This document shows positions 10,414-23,200 of a stretch of 64,000 nucleotides of DNA, in pieces (positions within the stretch are counted from its first letter, which is position 1; every line of letters begins with the position of its first letter). This DNA comes from Takakia lepidozioides (taxonomy: Eukaryota > Streptophyta > Takakiopsida > Takakiales > Takakiaceae): NCBI GenBank assembly GCA_030704615.1, contig CM060731.1, positions 82,004,756-82,068,755 of the forward strand. Direction: 5' to 3'. Position numbers and translations under genes: made by a program. The notes under the pieces are model-generated. The model was not told the origin of the DNA. It saw only the letters and a program-made list of their open reading frames with translations, and searched no databases.

Positions 10414-13400
10414 AACCTTGTTCCATTGAAGATTGAGGAAGTTTGTGTGTCAATTCATCAAACTAGACTCATGCATTTATCGCTATATGTCCCCACTTAC
10501 CATTTATTGTATTCCACCAATCTTTGCCAAAAGATTGGTGGAATTGGTCATTTATCGGTGGACTCGATTGGTGGAAGTGGACATCTTTTTAGTACACCAA
10601 ATATTTGAAGTAGTTAATGTTATGAATAGAGCTGCATAGAGATTTCAATTGGTTAGAAGCGGGTGTTTGCCTTGAAGAGATTGGATCATTCATAAAGCGA
10701 AATATGTTGTCACCTAAAGACAAGAATCCTTACTACTAGATCAAATATATGGTGTTTGATGTTGACACTCTGGTGATACACAGTCCATACTCAAGGTGAT
10801 ACCCCAGTGATACTCAAGATGATTCCGATATTGTAACTTGTCTAGTTCCTTGTGATGTATTTTCAACAAAATTCCAAAATTCCTTCAAATTTTGCAAGAA
10901 CTAATACAGATTCTTGAAACATGATTTCCTAAACAGGATTAGGAGGGTGTGCATCTAATTAGGTGCCGGCAGCAGGGGAGTGAAGGTTCATCATGTTGTC
11001 CCAAAGCAAGGTCGCAAGTGGGCTACAAAGGCTGTGAGGGGTATGGACAACTATGAGGATTAATTATATGTAACTGATGACGGTGAGCGCTGATTACGGG
11101 GAATTTACACCGACCTGAGATTACAATATTTGGAATCTGGATGGTAAAATGAATTAAGTTCTAAGCTGCTACTGCAGAGGGGAGGCAGAAGTGCAGGCCC
11201 GGGCCTTGGCACTGCAAAACAAACTCGTCGCCAAGCCAAGAGAAGGTGCAAGACTGCAAGTGGCTATGGGTGGCTGACATAATTAATGGATAATAGAGGA
11301 TTTTCCAGACAAGGATGCAGGGTGATCAGTCATCAGAGCCCAGCCAAGGGATAGGCAGAGTGATGAGAAGACTTGGTAAGTTGGTAATCTCCAATGGTGC
11401 CGTGAGATGGCAAATGGGAGCATGATGCCGGGAGGTTGGAACGTTGGAGGATTGCTTCATTGCTCCTCACTTGTTTTGCATTGTACATAGCTTTCCACCC
11501 ACACAAGTGTTGGAGTTCCACAATAAGCAAGTGCAAAATTCATATTACACATCCCAACCGCATTCAGAAGTAGGGTTTTGAAGTAGAGTTTTCAAGTGTG
11601 AAATTATGTGACTGGGCTATTTTCTTATCATCACTTTCACATTATTTATTTATAAAATTGTTGAATTATGTATTTTGTACAAGATTTTCTTAAAGTTTGT
11701 GCTTACAAGGATTCAAAAGCAACCCCATATGTAACATACTTGCAAACGCATGCACAAACTTGAAATGTTACACATATGTAGTAGTTGTTTAATTCTATTC
11801 TTTAAGGTTAAAATTATATACGTGTGTCTGTGTGTGTTCCCGGGGGGGGGCTGCCTGGGTGCCTGTATGTGATCCTTTGAAAAAAAGATCTCCATCTTAA
11901 AAGATGGGATAGAACAAGTGCAAAATTTGTCATACCATTCAACTTAGATTGAATGGTTGGGATTTATCAAACACGTTAACATTCTTTAGCATTGAGAATT
12001 TTCATGTGTGTATGGAAATTAGTTGCTGTTGCATTTGGACGTTCTGTGTAGGCTAGTGTTGATGTATAGGGTATTTTTCTTGTTTCCTAAGATGATTTAC
12101 TCCCCTCTTTTGTATGAACCCGCGCCTTCCACCCGGACAAATCATTCATGACTGGAGCACACATGCAAGGTCAGGACTTCGTTTGAATCTGACAATGTTT
12201 GGGATTGACACTCGGCACATATACTGATTGGCTCGTCAAAGTTTCACATGTAAGTATCTGTCAATCCAGCAGGACCTGGGAAAAAGTGGACATGTCCAAC
12301 GAGCTGCTGTGCGGTTGGAAACTTTCCGGGCGTTTGAACTACTGCGCGAAAGCCCGGCTGCATTGGATCCTCTCCGTTACTCTTTGCCGACGTTCCAGCT
12401 AGTAGCTGACAATTTCCTTTTCGATTGTTCACGTAACACTTTCGTGTGGATTAAAAGTCAACGGATGATGCTTAGAAGGTAGCTCATCCTCCCTGCATGC
12501 AGGTTTGGGTGAGAGAGTACTAGAGTTTGCGCATTCAGAATTCAACGTCCCCAAGTCCTGATTCAGTTCAACGTAAAGTGGGTTAAGCCAGAAACTCTGC
12601 AGGACGTTTTGTCGCTCATTTCTGCAACACATGCAACACAATCATTTCAATTTTCAGGTGATTTTGTAGAACTTACCTCATCCACTATCACTTGCATGCC
12701 TTGGAAACGTAAAATTTCCTAAAAGACCAAGACATAGTCGAGATATGTACAGCACGTATCATTTACCAGAAAAACCTTGAACAGTTTTTTTGAAATATCA
12801 TGTAGAGATCATTTTGTCGGGGATTCATGCAAGTTCTCTGGTACATGTAATACTTCGCAAACAGTTAGCAATAATTCTTTGAGTATAAGGGAAGTGTGGC
12901 CAGAGTTTGAACTGCAGACCACAAGGCATGGAGTAGACACATTAATAACAATGTGATAATATGATCAGGCAATCAAGCGCCTGCGCCAACCTGCGCAGAG
13001 GGAATTCTGGCTTCTAAGTTCTGACCTAGCTCTTTTGTTGTTGGTACAAACGTCCGGGGAGAACCGGCAGCCAGTTACATGCTAGCCGACTGAATTCCAG
13101 AATTTCCGAATGAAATATGAAACCTCAGGAAATGGATCCGAGGGAAAAAATGGCCGAAGTGGAAATCAACCGGGTGCCCTACTTTTAGGAAGGATATTTG
13201 CCTTCCCATTTCATTACAGACAGGAAATCTGCCTTAGTTGGCAAGGCATGGACGGATTCCGGCCCTTCTTATATTACAAAAAATGGAAATGGCCGTCGAA
13301 GTCCACCACATGGCAGAAATCCAACGTGCCAGGCCGGGTTACATCCAAGGAAGGGCGTTTAGGTGAAAAAATATTGAACTCAAAGAGGGCGGGCCCGCGG

Positions 13401-13640
13401 GCAAACCCTACTAAGTCTGGACGTTGCTCTCGCAGCCCCAGCCCCACGCCTGCTTGCAATCGCTGCCTGCTATCACAGCTCACCTGTCCACGCGGGTTCA
13501 ATTCTTGGCCTCCATGTGGTTTGAAGGCATTGACAGGTCCAACTTCTATAAGGATACAATGTTCTTCACTTGTTTGAATTGCTTAAAACTGGTTGTGATT
13601 ATTTATTATTATTATTATTTACTTATTGTTGTGCATTTGA
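10414..13640. other. Intergenic DNA, no gene recognised
   Basis: Only short ORFs and low-complexity tracts: a G-run near 11841-11850, TATT repeats near 13604-13620. The longest ORF (13110-13577, plus) has no domain-like features and overlaps opposite-strand ORFs of similar length, so I treat it as chance. Confidence 0.45.
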
Positions 13641-13920
13641 CACTTGTGTTGTCAACCGGTTGATATTTATAAGGGCTGGATTTATAGCTGAACACAAAAT
13701 AAATCATTAGGAATATTACCGGTTGTAAAGAAATTATCTCGGAAATTGACCGGGTATAGTTACCACTAAGGGGCAGCAACCGACTGCCCAACCCACTTAG
13801 CCGATTGCTGCTGGGAATGAGCGGCTACTGGCTGGTTCAACTGAAATTATTTCCCGGACGCTGGTTGGTACTCTAAGCTTATTTATTACCAATGAAGTAC
13901 CCAGCACTTGAATATACACT

Positions 13921-14224
13921 GAATATCTCTCATCTGCTCATCTGACTCATCTGTGGTAAATAAACCATAAACCACCATCAAGACTTAAGGCCCGAGCTGG
14001 ACACAGAAGAGTTAGAAGACTCAAGAGGAGAGAGATTTCTGTATCTGGTAAAGTCCAGGAGTCAAGGTGAATATCTCTCATCTGCTCATCTGACTCATCT
14101 GTGGTAAATAAACCATAAACCACCATCAAGACTTAAGGCCCGAGCTGGACACAGAAGAGTTATAGAAGACTCAAGAGGAGAGAGATTTCATTATTGTATC
14201 TGGTAAAGTCCAGGAGTCAAGGTG
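13921..14224 (+). repeat. 148-bp sequence duplicated in tandem
   Basis: Copy 1 (13921-14068) and copy 2 (14069-14224) both begin GAATATCTCTCATCTGCTCA and end AGTCCAGGAGTCAAGGT. Copy 2 differs by two small insertions (TA near 14162 and about six bases near 14190). The sequence to the left (13640-13920) has the feel of an LTR (TGTTGTCAACCGG start, short inverted motifs), so the pair may be the tail of a solo LTR; no partner LTR is present. Confidence 0.85.
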
Positions 14225-16080
14225 CACCGTACGTACGTGTGCACAAGGGGACGCACGTTCCTGAAAAACTAATTCATCCGTAGATCCGTACTCACTGACA
14301 GGAATTTCGCATGCGATTCGGGTTGTGAACTTTAGGTTACTGTTAATTTACGGTTTGAGTGTGGCAGACTTCTGTTCTTCGAAAAACTGTCAAGGTTCAA
14401 CGACGGAACATGTACTCAAATGATGTCTTAAGACCTATCAGTATTCACACACACCTCGAGAACTTCACATTCATGACCGACGTCGTGTGTGGAGACGCCG
14501 ATTCTCACCTGGGTTGGGTTGCGGGCAGTATTGAAGGTGCTGGTAAGTAGCCTAGTCCATAGTCAAAGCCCGTCAAAGTCCCTTACTCGGCGGGAAATTG
14601 GAATAGAGAGCTTGCCAGTGGTTTAGTGCTAGCATTATTGATTAGACGTAGTTGAGATCACTCATGTAGCCCGCCACTGCAGGCAGTTCTCCGACTAAGA
14701 CTCATTAAATAACTAAGATCAGATCTTGCAGCCTAGCAATTGAAAAATTCTGCTGCTGGGACTTCAGACAAATGATTGGGATTCACTATTGTTTTGACGA
14801 TGAAAACATGATCCAGATTCCAAATACATTGAAATGCAGACGTTGATGGTGCCATCAGATAAGTTAGTCGATTTCTGGTGGATTTTGAGAGAACGGCTAT
14901 CCAACTGATATTTTCGATTCTCTCCCTTTCCTGTACATACACGATTCTCACCGAGTCTACAGAAGTACAAGTATTTGCAGTACTAAGTGAAATGGTTACT
15001 AATGGATCTCTTATGATTTCTCTTGATGCGAGTCTTAATTGACTAGTTTTATGACCGCTTGTACCAGTTATACAGACACCTAGATATCCAGTATCCATGG
15101 GCAGGCAATACATAAGTTATCACTAAACACTTGAATTCTCACACTTGATAGCTACAGAAGCATGTGTGCGAACCAAAGCTTCGTGCTCGATTTCATGCTT
15201 TCAATAAGTTCCTGTGTGAAACCAAGGACAGGGAATACTCCTAGGCTACCGGGCTTCGGTCTAGTCACGGTACAGCACGCATTTCACACACAATGATACG
15301 ATGAGATACGAAAATACATCATACGTATACCCGTATAAAAGTTGGTGAATACTAAGTATAGAAGAGGGTTAAAACCAATCAAATTACAGGAACGTTTGCA
15401 CGACACCCAAAGTGTGGCCTATTCTCTTTGCCCTAATTTTAGCTCACATTTAATTGTGCAAACATGAAATCCTTCATCAAACCATGATGCTCCTGATGGA
15501 TATCATTCAAGGATGAAAAAAGAGAGTAATTCTAGCATTTCTTTCCCTTCTCATAATTTTTTCGCTCTCGTTCATTCATGGAACTTGGGCTTTTGATTTG
15601 GTTTTGAATAGTATTTTGGATGAAAAAGATGGGATAAAATGAATCCCATATCAAATGAATCCCGGAATCTCTCATGGCCGCTATTTTTTCCATGACTCCT
15701 CTTACTATGACTTAACGGGCTTCTATCGACCGTTTCTTCTCCTTTGAGACACAAATATATATCAAAGCCGGAAGGCTATGGATTTTGCGTCGTCATAATT
15801 TCCATAGGTCAATCATTCTGGAATCATTTATAAGGTCAATGAAGTTTGGTATCACATTGAAGTTTGGTATGGGATGCTAATAATAATAATGTTCGTGAAT
15901 CCATTTCCTCATCAAACCTTCATTCAAAACTCTATAATGATTCATGATCATACAAACCTCATAAAGATTGTTATCATTGGATTCCATGTTTCAAATTTGC
16001 ACTCTAATATGCGTTTGTTGGCTCAGGGAAAACTTGTACATATGTCACATTGTCAACACCGCCATGCTTTGTACTTTAAG
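14225..16080. other. Intergenic DNA, nothing recognised
   Basis: GTACGTACGT-type palindromes near 14228-14240 and short unsupported ORFs only. Confidence 0.45.
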
Positions 16081-16099
16081 ACCTTAATTAAAGGGGTCA

Positions 16100-16335
16100 A
16101 ATCCTGCTACCTTGATGAGTGTGGTGAAAATAACATATGACGCCTCCCCAAGGAAGCGTAAGTAAATTAGGGTGTCTCTTGAAGGGCTACTGCCTTCCAG
16201 CAGGAAGTGGACATTTGTGACACCAATCGGTGGATTGAACCCACAACCACTTCCGCCCATTACCACTGGGCTACAACTTGGTCGCTTAGGCCCAAGCGAA
16301 TTACTGTGAAAGAGGTTATTTTTTCCTCTCACTAT
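16100..16335 (-). mobile_element. tRNA-derived SINE
   Basis: On the minus strand there is an RNA polymerase III A box (TAGCCCAGTGG, 16273-16263) and a B box (GGTTCAATCC, 16241-16232) at tRNA-like spacing. The part between them is not a complete tRNA and is followed by a unique tail of about 130 bp. The flanks carry an imperfect direct repeat (AATTAAAGGGGTC near 16086 and AATTAAGGGGCC near 16339) that could be the target-site duplication. SINEs are copied by LINE enzymes and make no protein. The exact ends are uncertain. Confidence 0.6.
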
Positions 16336-16339
16336 AATT

Positions 16340-17455
16340 AAGGGGCCTGATTTGTGAGCCAGGTGTTTCCCTTTGAAAAACATAAAAAAATAAAAGGTTT
16401 AAAACCAACACTGATAGGAAGGACGCATTAAAAAACCGCCCAGCATATCTAATGTATGTCACATCCAAGGGGAAGGGGCTCTTATTTACGGAGGCTTCGG
16501 TGGCAGTCTTCTTTCTGTTGGTGTGTCACATCCATTTATTTGACGTTCCCATTTCTGTTGATTGCTTGTGAATTGCGTATGGCCTACTACAAAGGAAAAG
16601 GAATGCTTTTTAAATTTTGTTCATGGAGAACCGTATAATTGAGGACCCACATTTCTCGTATCGTTAAATTTAAAATTTTATAGGGGGGGTTTCTATGAGG
16701 AAGTTTGTTTGTTTGTGGATGATGGTGCCCACAGTAAGACTTTATATGACTCATCTAATGTAATATATAAGTATGTTGCTAGCATCAACCATTCCAACGT
16801 ATGCATTGGTGAAAGCAATGCTTTGTATGCATCTCCTTTTCCCTCAAAAAAGTAACAGTAAAATAGAAAATCATCGCCCCACAGAAGACAATGATGATAC
16901 TTATAAAAAAAAAGAGAAGTTATCATGGTCCCAATAATAAGACCAGGCCCCGGGATCCTGGCAGCTTACAAATGAGTAGGTGTTATTAACTGGTTATTGG
17001 TGTGGCACAGGTCAATCTACATGATGTCACTCTGACATTAGCAAACAAACAAACGAGCAGTTCACCTCCCCACACTCACACTCTGCCACACTGTGCAGGT
17101 AGCCGCTGCACATTGCTTGGCTTCATTCACAGTCTTCAAGATCTCTTCACGGATCCTCATCACAATTGTGTGTATGTGTGTGTGCGCTTCTGCATCTCCC
17201 CATGCACTTGCTTGTGTGGAAGTTCACCTTCTGCAGTGTCTTGTCCTGCACACTGCAAGTTGATCACCTTCTCCCTGCAAGCTGTCTGCCAGGACTCCAA
17301 CTTTTGAACGCAGGACTGCCCTATTGTGGATTTATCCTAGCCCACCTTCAGTTTAATATATTTCTTTCTACTGAACAAAAAAGAAGAAAGCCTACTACCT
17401 AGTTCTGGGTTCAATTTACTAAGTTCCCGTTATGAAAACCGATCAATGAAAACAG
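16340..17455. other. Intergenic DNA, nothing recognised
   Basis: Short ORFs and a TGTGTATGTGTGTGTG microsatellite near 17169. No gene supported. Confidence 0.45.
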
Positions 17456-17519
17456 TTTGTTTTTAAATTCTACAATTCCGGGAGGCACTACGTGTCCAGT
17501 TCTAACGTTCCCGGAATCT

Positions 17520-17930
17520 GATGATTCCTTGCCGGGAATTATGGAGAGTAACGGCGACCACGCACGCGACGTGTGGGCGATGTTGGCACGGTGCCACGGA
17601 CAGTTCGTAGTCGGCCGCTGCGGCGTCGCGTCGCACGGCCGTGCTACACGTGCCGCGGTAGCCCGGTTTTATGGCGCCCGGGCCCGCCTGCTCCCCGTTG
17701 CACCAATGCTCCAGCCGGCGTCCGCCTTACCAACTGACCGAGCTGCAGAACGGGGCCGTGCTCGGGTTCTGGCGAAAGGCGGCGCCGCACGCCGCGCGGG
17801 TGTCCACTGTCCGTGTTGGGCATCGAGCCCGGCTGCTCGTACTGGAGGTGGGAAAGCGGGCCCGGTCCGTGCTGTCGCGGCCGCGGCGCGCTTTATTGAT
17901 ACCCATCGAAGAGGTCCCTTTACGGGGTTG
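17520..17930. other. CpG-rich stretch upstream of the TRM gene
   Basis: About 400 bp are clearly richer in G, C and CpG than the flanks (for example GCGGCGTCGCGTCGCACGGC near 17620). Overlapping ORFs are open on both strands, as expected from high GC alone. It ends abruptly at about 17930 in AT-rich DNA. It may be a promoter-proximal CpG-rich element of the gene to the right, or an insertion of foreign DNA. Confidence 0.5.
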
Positions 17931-17999
17931 TACGTTATACGATACATTCGCACGTATTTGAAAGGTATATGTATACTCATTTAATATTCATTACAGCGG

Positions 18000-18400
18000 C
18001 CGTAAGCGTAATTCAAAAAGTAGCGTCCCGGGAACTTCCTCCGGCCGGCGGATATCGCCGGGCCAGCTTGCATTCTCGAGAGAGAGAGAAACGCGGGAGA
18101 GCGAGGAGGAGGGTGGCAATGTGAGCGCTGCAGAGGGAGGGAGATGATCCGGGGAGGGAAGGAGGCAGTTTGCTTGATTGAGCGAGTGAGAGCCTAGTGG
18201 AGAGATTGTCAATTTGGGGAGATGGGTTGCTGTTCCGGGAATGGTTTTACGGGTTCTGGCAGAACGATGCGCGAGTTGGATAGATTGTTGCATTACAATG
18301 CAGCTTGGATGTAGGAATGGATTGCATCAACGAGCTGGGGGATGAAGCTGAGGAAGTCATGTAAGGAGGCGGAAATATTTGTGCTTTACTGAAGTAGTCT
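18000..18400 (+). promoter_or_regulatory. Probable 5' leader region of the TRM/LONGIFOLIA-like gene
   Basis: A GA-rich stretch (GAGAGAGAGAAACGCGGGAG near 18078, GGAGGGAGATGATCC near 18134) resembles the purine-rich 5' untranslated leaders of plant genes. A possible splice donor (CGTAAGTAATC) lies at about 18409. The first coding motif of the gene is 1.9 kb further on, so 5' UTR introns are implied. This is inferred from composition and position only. Confidence 0.3.
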
Positions 18401-18409
18401 TGTGCCTCG

Positions 18410-20268
18410 TAAGTAATCTCGATCTCGTTTTGTATCGGTCCGGTCATTTTCGTCCGTGTCGGATTCATGGGGCACAAAATTCGATCTGAAATCCTCCGGG
18501 TTTTTCTCTCTCTGGGATTTCCTCTTTTTCTAAGCTCACTGCATCACCGCATTTATAGGACGGGAGAGAGATACAATTACACAAACTTGAAGTTCTCCGG
18601 GGCTCAAGAATGACCTGGCGATTCCAGAATGAGGTTTATCAATGCCTCGAGGTAATACCATGGTATGACCGAAGGATTTTCGACCGGCTTGCTCCGTTTC
18701 CGACACTGCCTTCTCGAGGCTGGATGTGCAATGCAAGATTGGACCCTTCTTGCTAGGACAAACGTTCTTCCAAAACCTACTGGTACGTACGTGAGTCAGG
18801 AATGCACTGGATTTTGAAATCCTTTAGACACGGAAGCAAAAAGCTGAAATAGGAAGTTTTACTTCTGTAGGCGCCAAGAGATGTGTCCATTATGGTGGCG
18901 ATAATTTCCTTGGGTACAGAATGATGTGCTATAAATCGCGCTCTTCAAATACTCCAATGATGCGAATGATGCGATAGCGTTCCAGAGATCCACGCTTCGT
19001 GTTTCTGGTGTCTGCATCATTTCTCAGTCAGAATCGTTCCCACAATTCAAATCGATCGGGGACCGTCTCTGTACTTGGAGGCTGAATGTCACATTCCCAT
19101 CCAGTAATTTTGAGCCCTTCTCTAATCCTTTGTAACTCCAATCACATCAACACTACATTTGACCAGTGGAACTAGGTGTGACCAATGGTTGAAGGCTGAA
19201 TCTACGTCATTGGACGCTGGATCTTCCTTCAGACAAGTAACAGGGGCTGTTTGCTGCAAAATTTTCTTTGGTGATGAGAACTTCGGATTCGCCGAATGGC
19301 AGAAACATGGCCTGAGTATGGTCATCTGGTTGTTTTTGTAAGCCACAAAGGTGGAAGGTGACAGCTCCAGACCTCCGAGGGAGTGCTTGCCAGCTTCTAG
19401 ATGATATAGCACATGGATGTCTCCTGCCCCATTTCACTGAAACAGTGGAGACTTCTATTAATTGGGTAGCATCCTTAAATGTGAGTTGCGGAACTCTTAC
19501 ACAGAAGTCTGTCTCCTTTGGAATGGTATTCATCCTAATACAAATGTGAGTTGATGCTACTGTATTTATGGTGCTGTTATGGACTGAAGTTGATGAAGGG
19601 AAAACCTCTGGGCTGGCATGGGTAGGGGTCCTTCCAAAAGTTCCCTCTCCATTTTTAAAGAAGGTCAGTATACATCTGTCAATCATAACTCGAAGATGTG
19701 GTACTTTTTGGGCGCAATGGGTGCTCCTCTCTGGACAACTGCAAAGATAAGGAGATTAGGAGAAAGCTGTGAGGGTAAATTTTTTCTTGCTGTAGACATG
19801 AGGCTTTGGGTTTCACTCAGAGCCCACAACCCTATTGGATTAGCTTTTGCAATGCTGAAAGCTACTTCAGTCGCTTTTGGATATTTTGAGACATGGTCTC
19901 AGTGCTGTACAGATATGTAAGCAGTTCTTCGGCTGAGATTTGGATGCATTCAAGGGGACTCATTCAGGGTCTTTGATGTTTGCTGAAGGAAGTTTTCTTC
20001 ATTACTCTACATATATTTATTGACTCAGTATTAGACTATCTGGGGTCTGTTGGACTCTTGCAGGTCTGGTGGGATGTGCAAACTTTTGATACTGGATTGT
20101 TATTGGAGAAAGAAATGCCGCTTGAATATGGCTTGTAGGGAATCAACAAGCTGCTGTCATAGCCCTCCCCACAGCTGCAAACGATTGGGTTTGCTGTCAC
20201 ATTGGCAGCATTTGGAACCCTGCTGAAAGTGTGTGAGAGTGACGGCTGCTGAAGAGGAGAGAGTTGCT
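18410..20268 (+). other. Probable 5' UTR introns of the TRM-like gene
   Basis: No coding exon can be recognised between the GA-rich leader and the first coding motif at 20269. Short ORFs here are scattered over both strands and show no domain features. Confidence 0.35.
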
Positions 20269-23200
20269 ATGACAGGACTATTCCAGATATTTGACCGCTA
20301 CAAGAAAGGTTCCAAAAATGGCCAAAAGAATGGCTCCAAGAAAGGTAGCAGCAGTGGCTGGGGACTCTATCTTTGCCTACAATTTCCTTCTGTGTTTCAT
20401 CCTTGGGCGTGGTTTGATGCGTTTTAACTTGTTTCTTGTTGTTGTACTGTCCCATCGGCCGTGAGGGCCCCATGTGGTCTCAGTAAAGTTTTTCTTTCTT
20501 TATGGGAGATTCAACTATCCGGATACCCAATCTCTCATGGAGATCTTCCATTGCAAGGATCAGAAATGCTTTGCAGCTTACCTGCATCAGTCGTCGAGTC
20601 TTAGGCGATTTGGACAATAGCTGCTTTTGGGCTGCTTGTGGCCCCTCTCTCTTTCTTGTTTCTTGCTTCCTCCAGTCCCATAAGCACTTTAAGCTTTCCC
20701 TGGACGTTATAATTACCATTTCATTTCATTTCAGCAGACTTCCTCACAGCTGTCCTTGTCTGCTGTGCATTCCTGGAGAAAACAATTGCCAGTGGAGAGG
20801 ATGAAAACTCACTGTATGATGTGCTTGTCTGTGTGGATGAGCAGGGCAAGCAAATCGGCACCCCAGCTGCATTCCTGCCTACTACATGGTACTCTTTCTT
20901 CTCAGTCCTTGTGCCCATGATTTTGTTACCAAATTACTCACTGGGAGAGTCTTAATATTATGCCTTGTTTATAATCTGTCAAATGCTGAGGAGTTTGAAG
21001 TCTGTGAATTTGATTTGTGTTCTGGTAATTGGCTGTGCAGTTTCAGGATGAGGGGGCAAACAGGAGGGCTACTTTGGACAATTGTGGACAATCCAGGGAA
21101 CAAAAGGTCTCTACGGAACCCCGCAGGGCATCTATTGACAACAGTGAAGTGGTTTTGGCCAAGGCGACCAAAGGATCTCAACTTTTGGTAGACCCAAAGC
21201 CACAGCCAGCTCATATAGCACTCAACTCTAGACCAAAGCCTCGCTTGTCTTTCTATTTTAAAGAAGAGACGCAGGCAGTGTCTGACAGCCCAAAAGAACC
21301 CCCTCGAAACTCATTCAGTGGACTCCTTCAGAGAAAAAACCAAGAGACTCCCCTAGTCCCAGCCAGAGCCTCTGTTGATGGAAGCATAGTTTACAACGAT
21401 CCACCAAGGACACCATCCCGGGACTTCAAGGGTATCTTGAAAGCCTCTTTCCTGAGGGAAAAGCCGAGGGTGTCAGCAGACAACTGTAAGGAGGCTGGAG
21501 GAGTTTTAGTTTGTCAGGAGGAGGTTACTGGGGGTGAAACTTGGCAGCCAAAAGATGTGTCACAGATGCTTGCCATTGGAAAAGAACAGATGCAATCATC
21601 TGTTGAGTTACCCAGTTCAGCTCTTAGGGAGAAGGACTGGTCATCAGGAGATAGCAGAGAGAAGCTGTCAGTTATGAGAACTGTCGCCAGCCCAAGGCAG
21701 TTGATTGGGGGCAAGGATATACCCAGTTTGCCAGTGTCAGTGGAGTGTGTCAGTGACCAGCTAGATGCGTCCACGGATGCTGTTGTGACTAGTGATGCAA
21801 CCAGGTTATCCAGCCATAAGGATTCTGGTCGATATGCTATTGAGACCAGCGTCACACCCACACCAGTCCTGGACTTCAGGGAGTCACTCCGTGCTATTGA
21901 TTCCAAGGACTGGCCCAGAGCTTCTGAGAAAGGGCGAGATACGTCTGGAGGTTCTGATGGCAGAGACCCACCCCGTGCTTCTTCTGTATCCAGGCATTCT
22001 GTTGATGGAAGGACTGGGGTCCGTCAAATCAGTCTGCCTCGGCTGTCCCTTGATGGCAGAGACCAATTGCGGCCCAGTAGTCTTCATATGGAATCCAAGT
22101 ATGCTTTGAAACTCTTTCTGGAGAACTTAACCAATGTTTCTCCTTACTTAAGCAAGGAGAACTCCATGGATACTGATGGAGAAGAGAAAACCAGGTGGCG
22201 GGCACCAAGTGTAGTAGCTCGGTTAATGGGTCTGGAAGCTCTGCCAAAGTCTACAGTGGTTCCGTCCCCGCCATCAGGAAGGTCTCCTGCAAGGGCATGC
22301 AGATCCCCGCAGAAGTTGGTCCACTCTAACAGGCCAGAAGGATTCTCCCTGGCAGCTTCAAATGACTTCAACTTGAACCAACGACCCTGTGAGGGACCAC
22401 AGCATCGAAATCAAGTTTCTGTGTGTATGCCAGAAGAATCACAGTCAAAGTTTAGGGCTTCTTCGCCCTCTCCTGGGCAGGAAGAAAGCCTTCCGAACAA
22501 TATGCCACCGCAGTTTCAACCGGACCATGCGCCCTGGCAACATCAAGTGGAGAACATGGGCCATCATTCTCCAAAGGTGTCTCCCAAGCACCACCGAATG
22601 GAAGGAATGCCCCATGTGCTCAAACATCCAGGCGAACAGTATTCCCCAAAGGAGGGACTGCTATACGGTGACATGGAGCAATGGCTACAGCAGCTGCGTC
22701 TCAGGAACACCATCCAGGAACGGAAAACACTCAAGCAAATCCTAGAGGCCATGCACCTTAAAGGCCTGCTACACCCTCCCCAGCACATGCATTCCAATGA
22801 CTTCAAATTAACTCTTGCTAGACTAGAACCAACAATGGAGGAGGCACAACCAGTCGTGCAACAGTCAAAGCAGCTGCCCTCTTCCCATGTTGTCACCTCT
22901 TCCAAGCTGGAGCAACCTTATCTGGGTTATTCGGATGCAAAGGAGGCAAAAGTGCACCAAGAGCCAGGCCTGGAAGTTGACACTAATAAGCTGAATCTTT
23001 CTAACAGCGGGATGCAGATGCCTAGTTACAATGGAGAGGCGTCAATTGTGGTGATGAAGCCTCTCAACCTGAAACTGTCTCCTAAGTCATCAGCTTCTAG
23101 GCCTTTATCACCCTCTCTCCGATCCAAAGAAATGGAGAGTATGAGCAGCCACAGAACTAGCAGTTCAGGGAAGTTGGCAGCAGCTGGTGCACCTCTTGCC

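Noticed and set aside
13490-13510. B-box-like GGTTCAATTC, possible second SINE
   Set aside because: No A box at proper distance and no tRNA-like sequence upstream.
13110-13577. 155-codon plus-strand ORF
   Set aside because: No domain, no splice or promoter context, opposite-strand ORF over the same place.
17457-17984. 175-codon plus-strand ORF in the CpG-rich block
   Set aside because: Overlapping ORFs of similar length exist on both strands; open frames follow from high GC. No domain features.
20735-20888. Candidate second coding exon of the TRM gene
   Set aside because: Good splice-like borders, but phases do not fit both neighbours, so I did not include it in the gene model.
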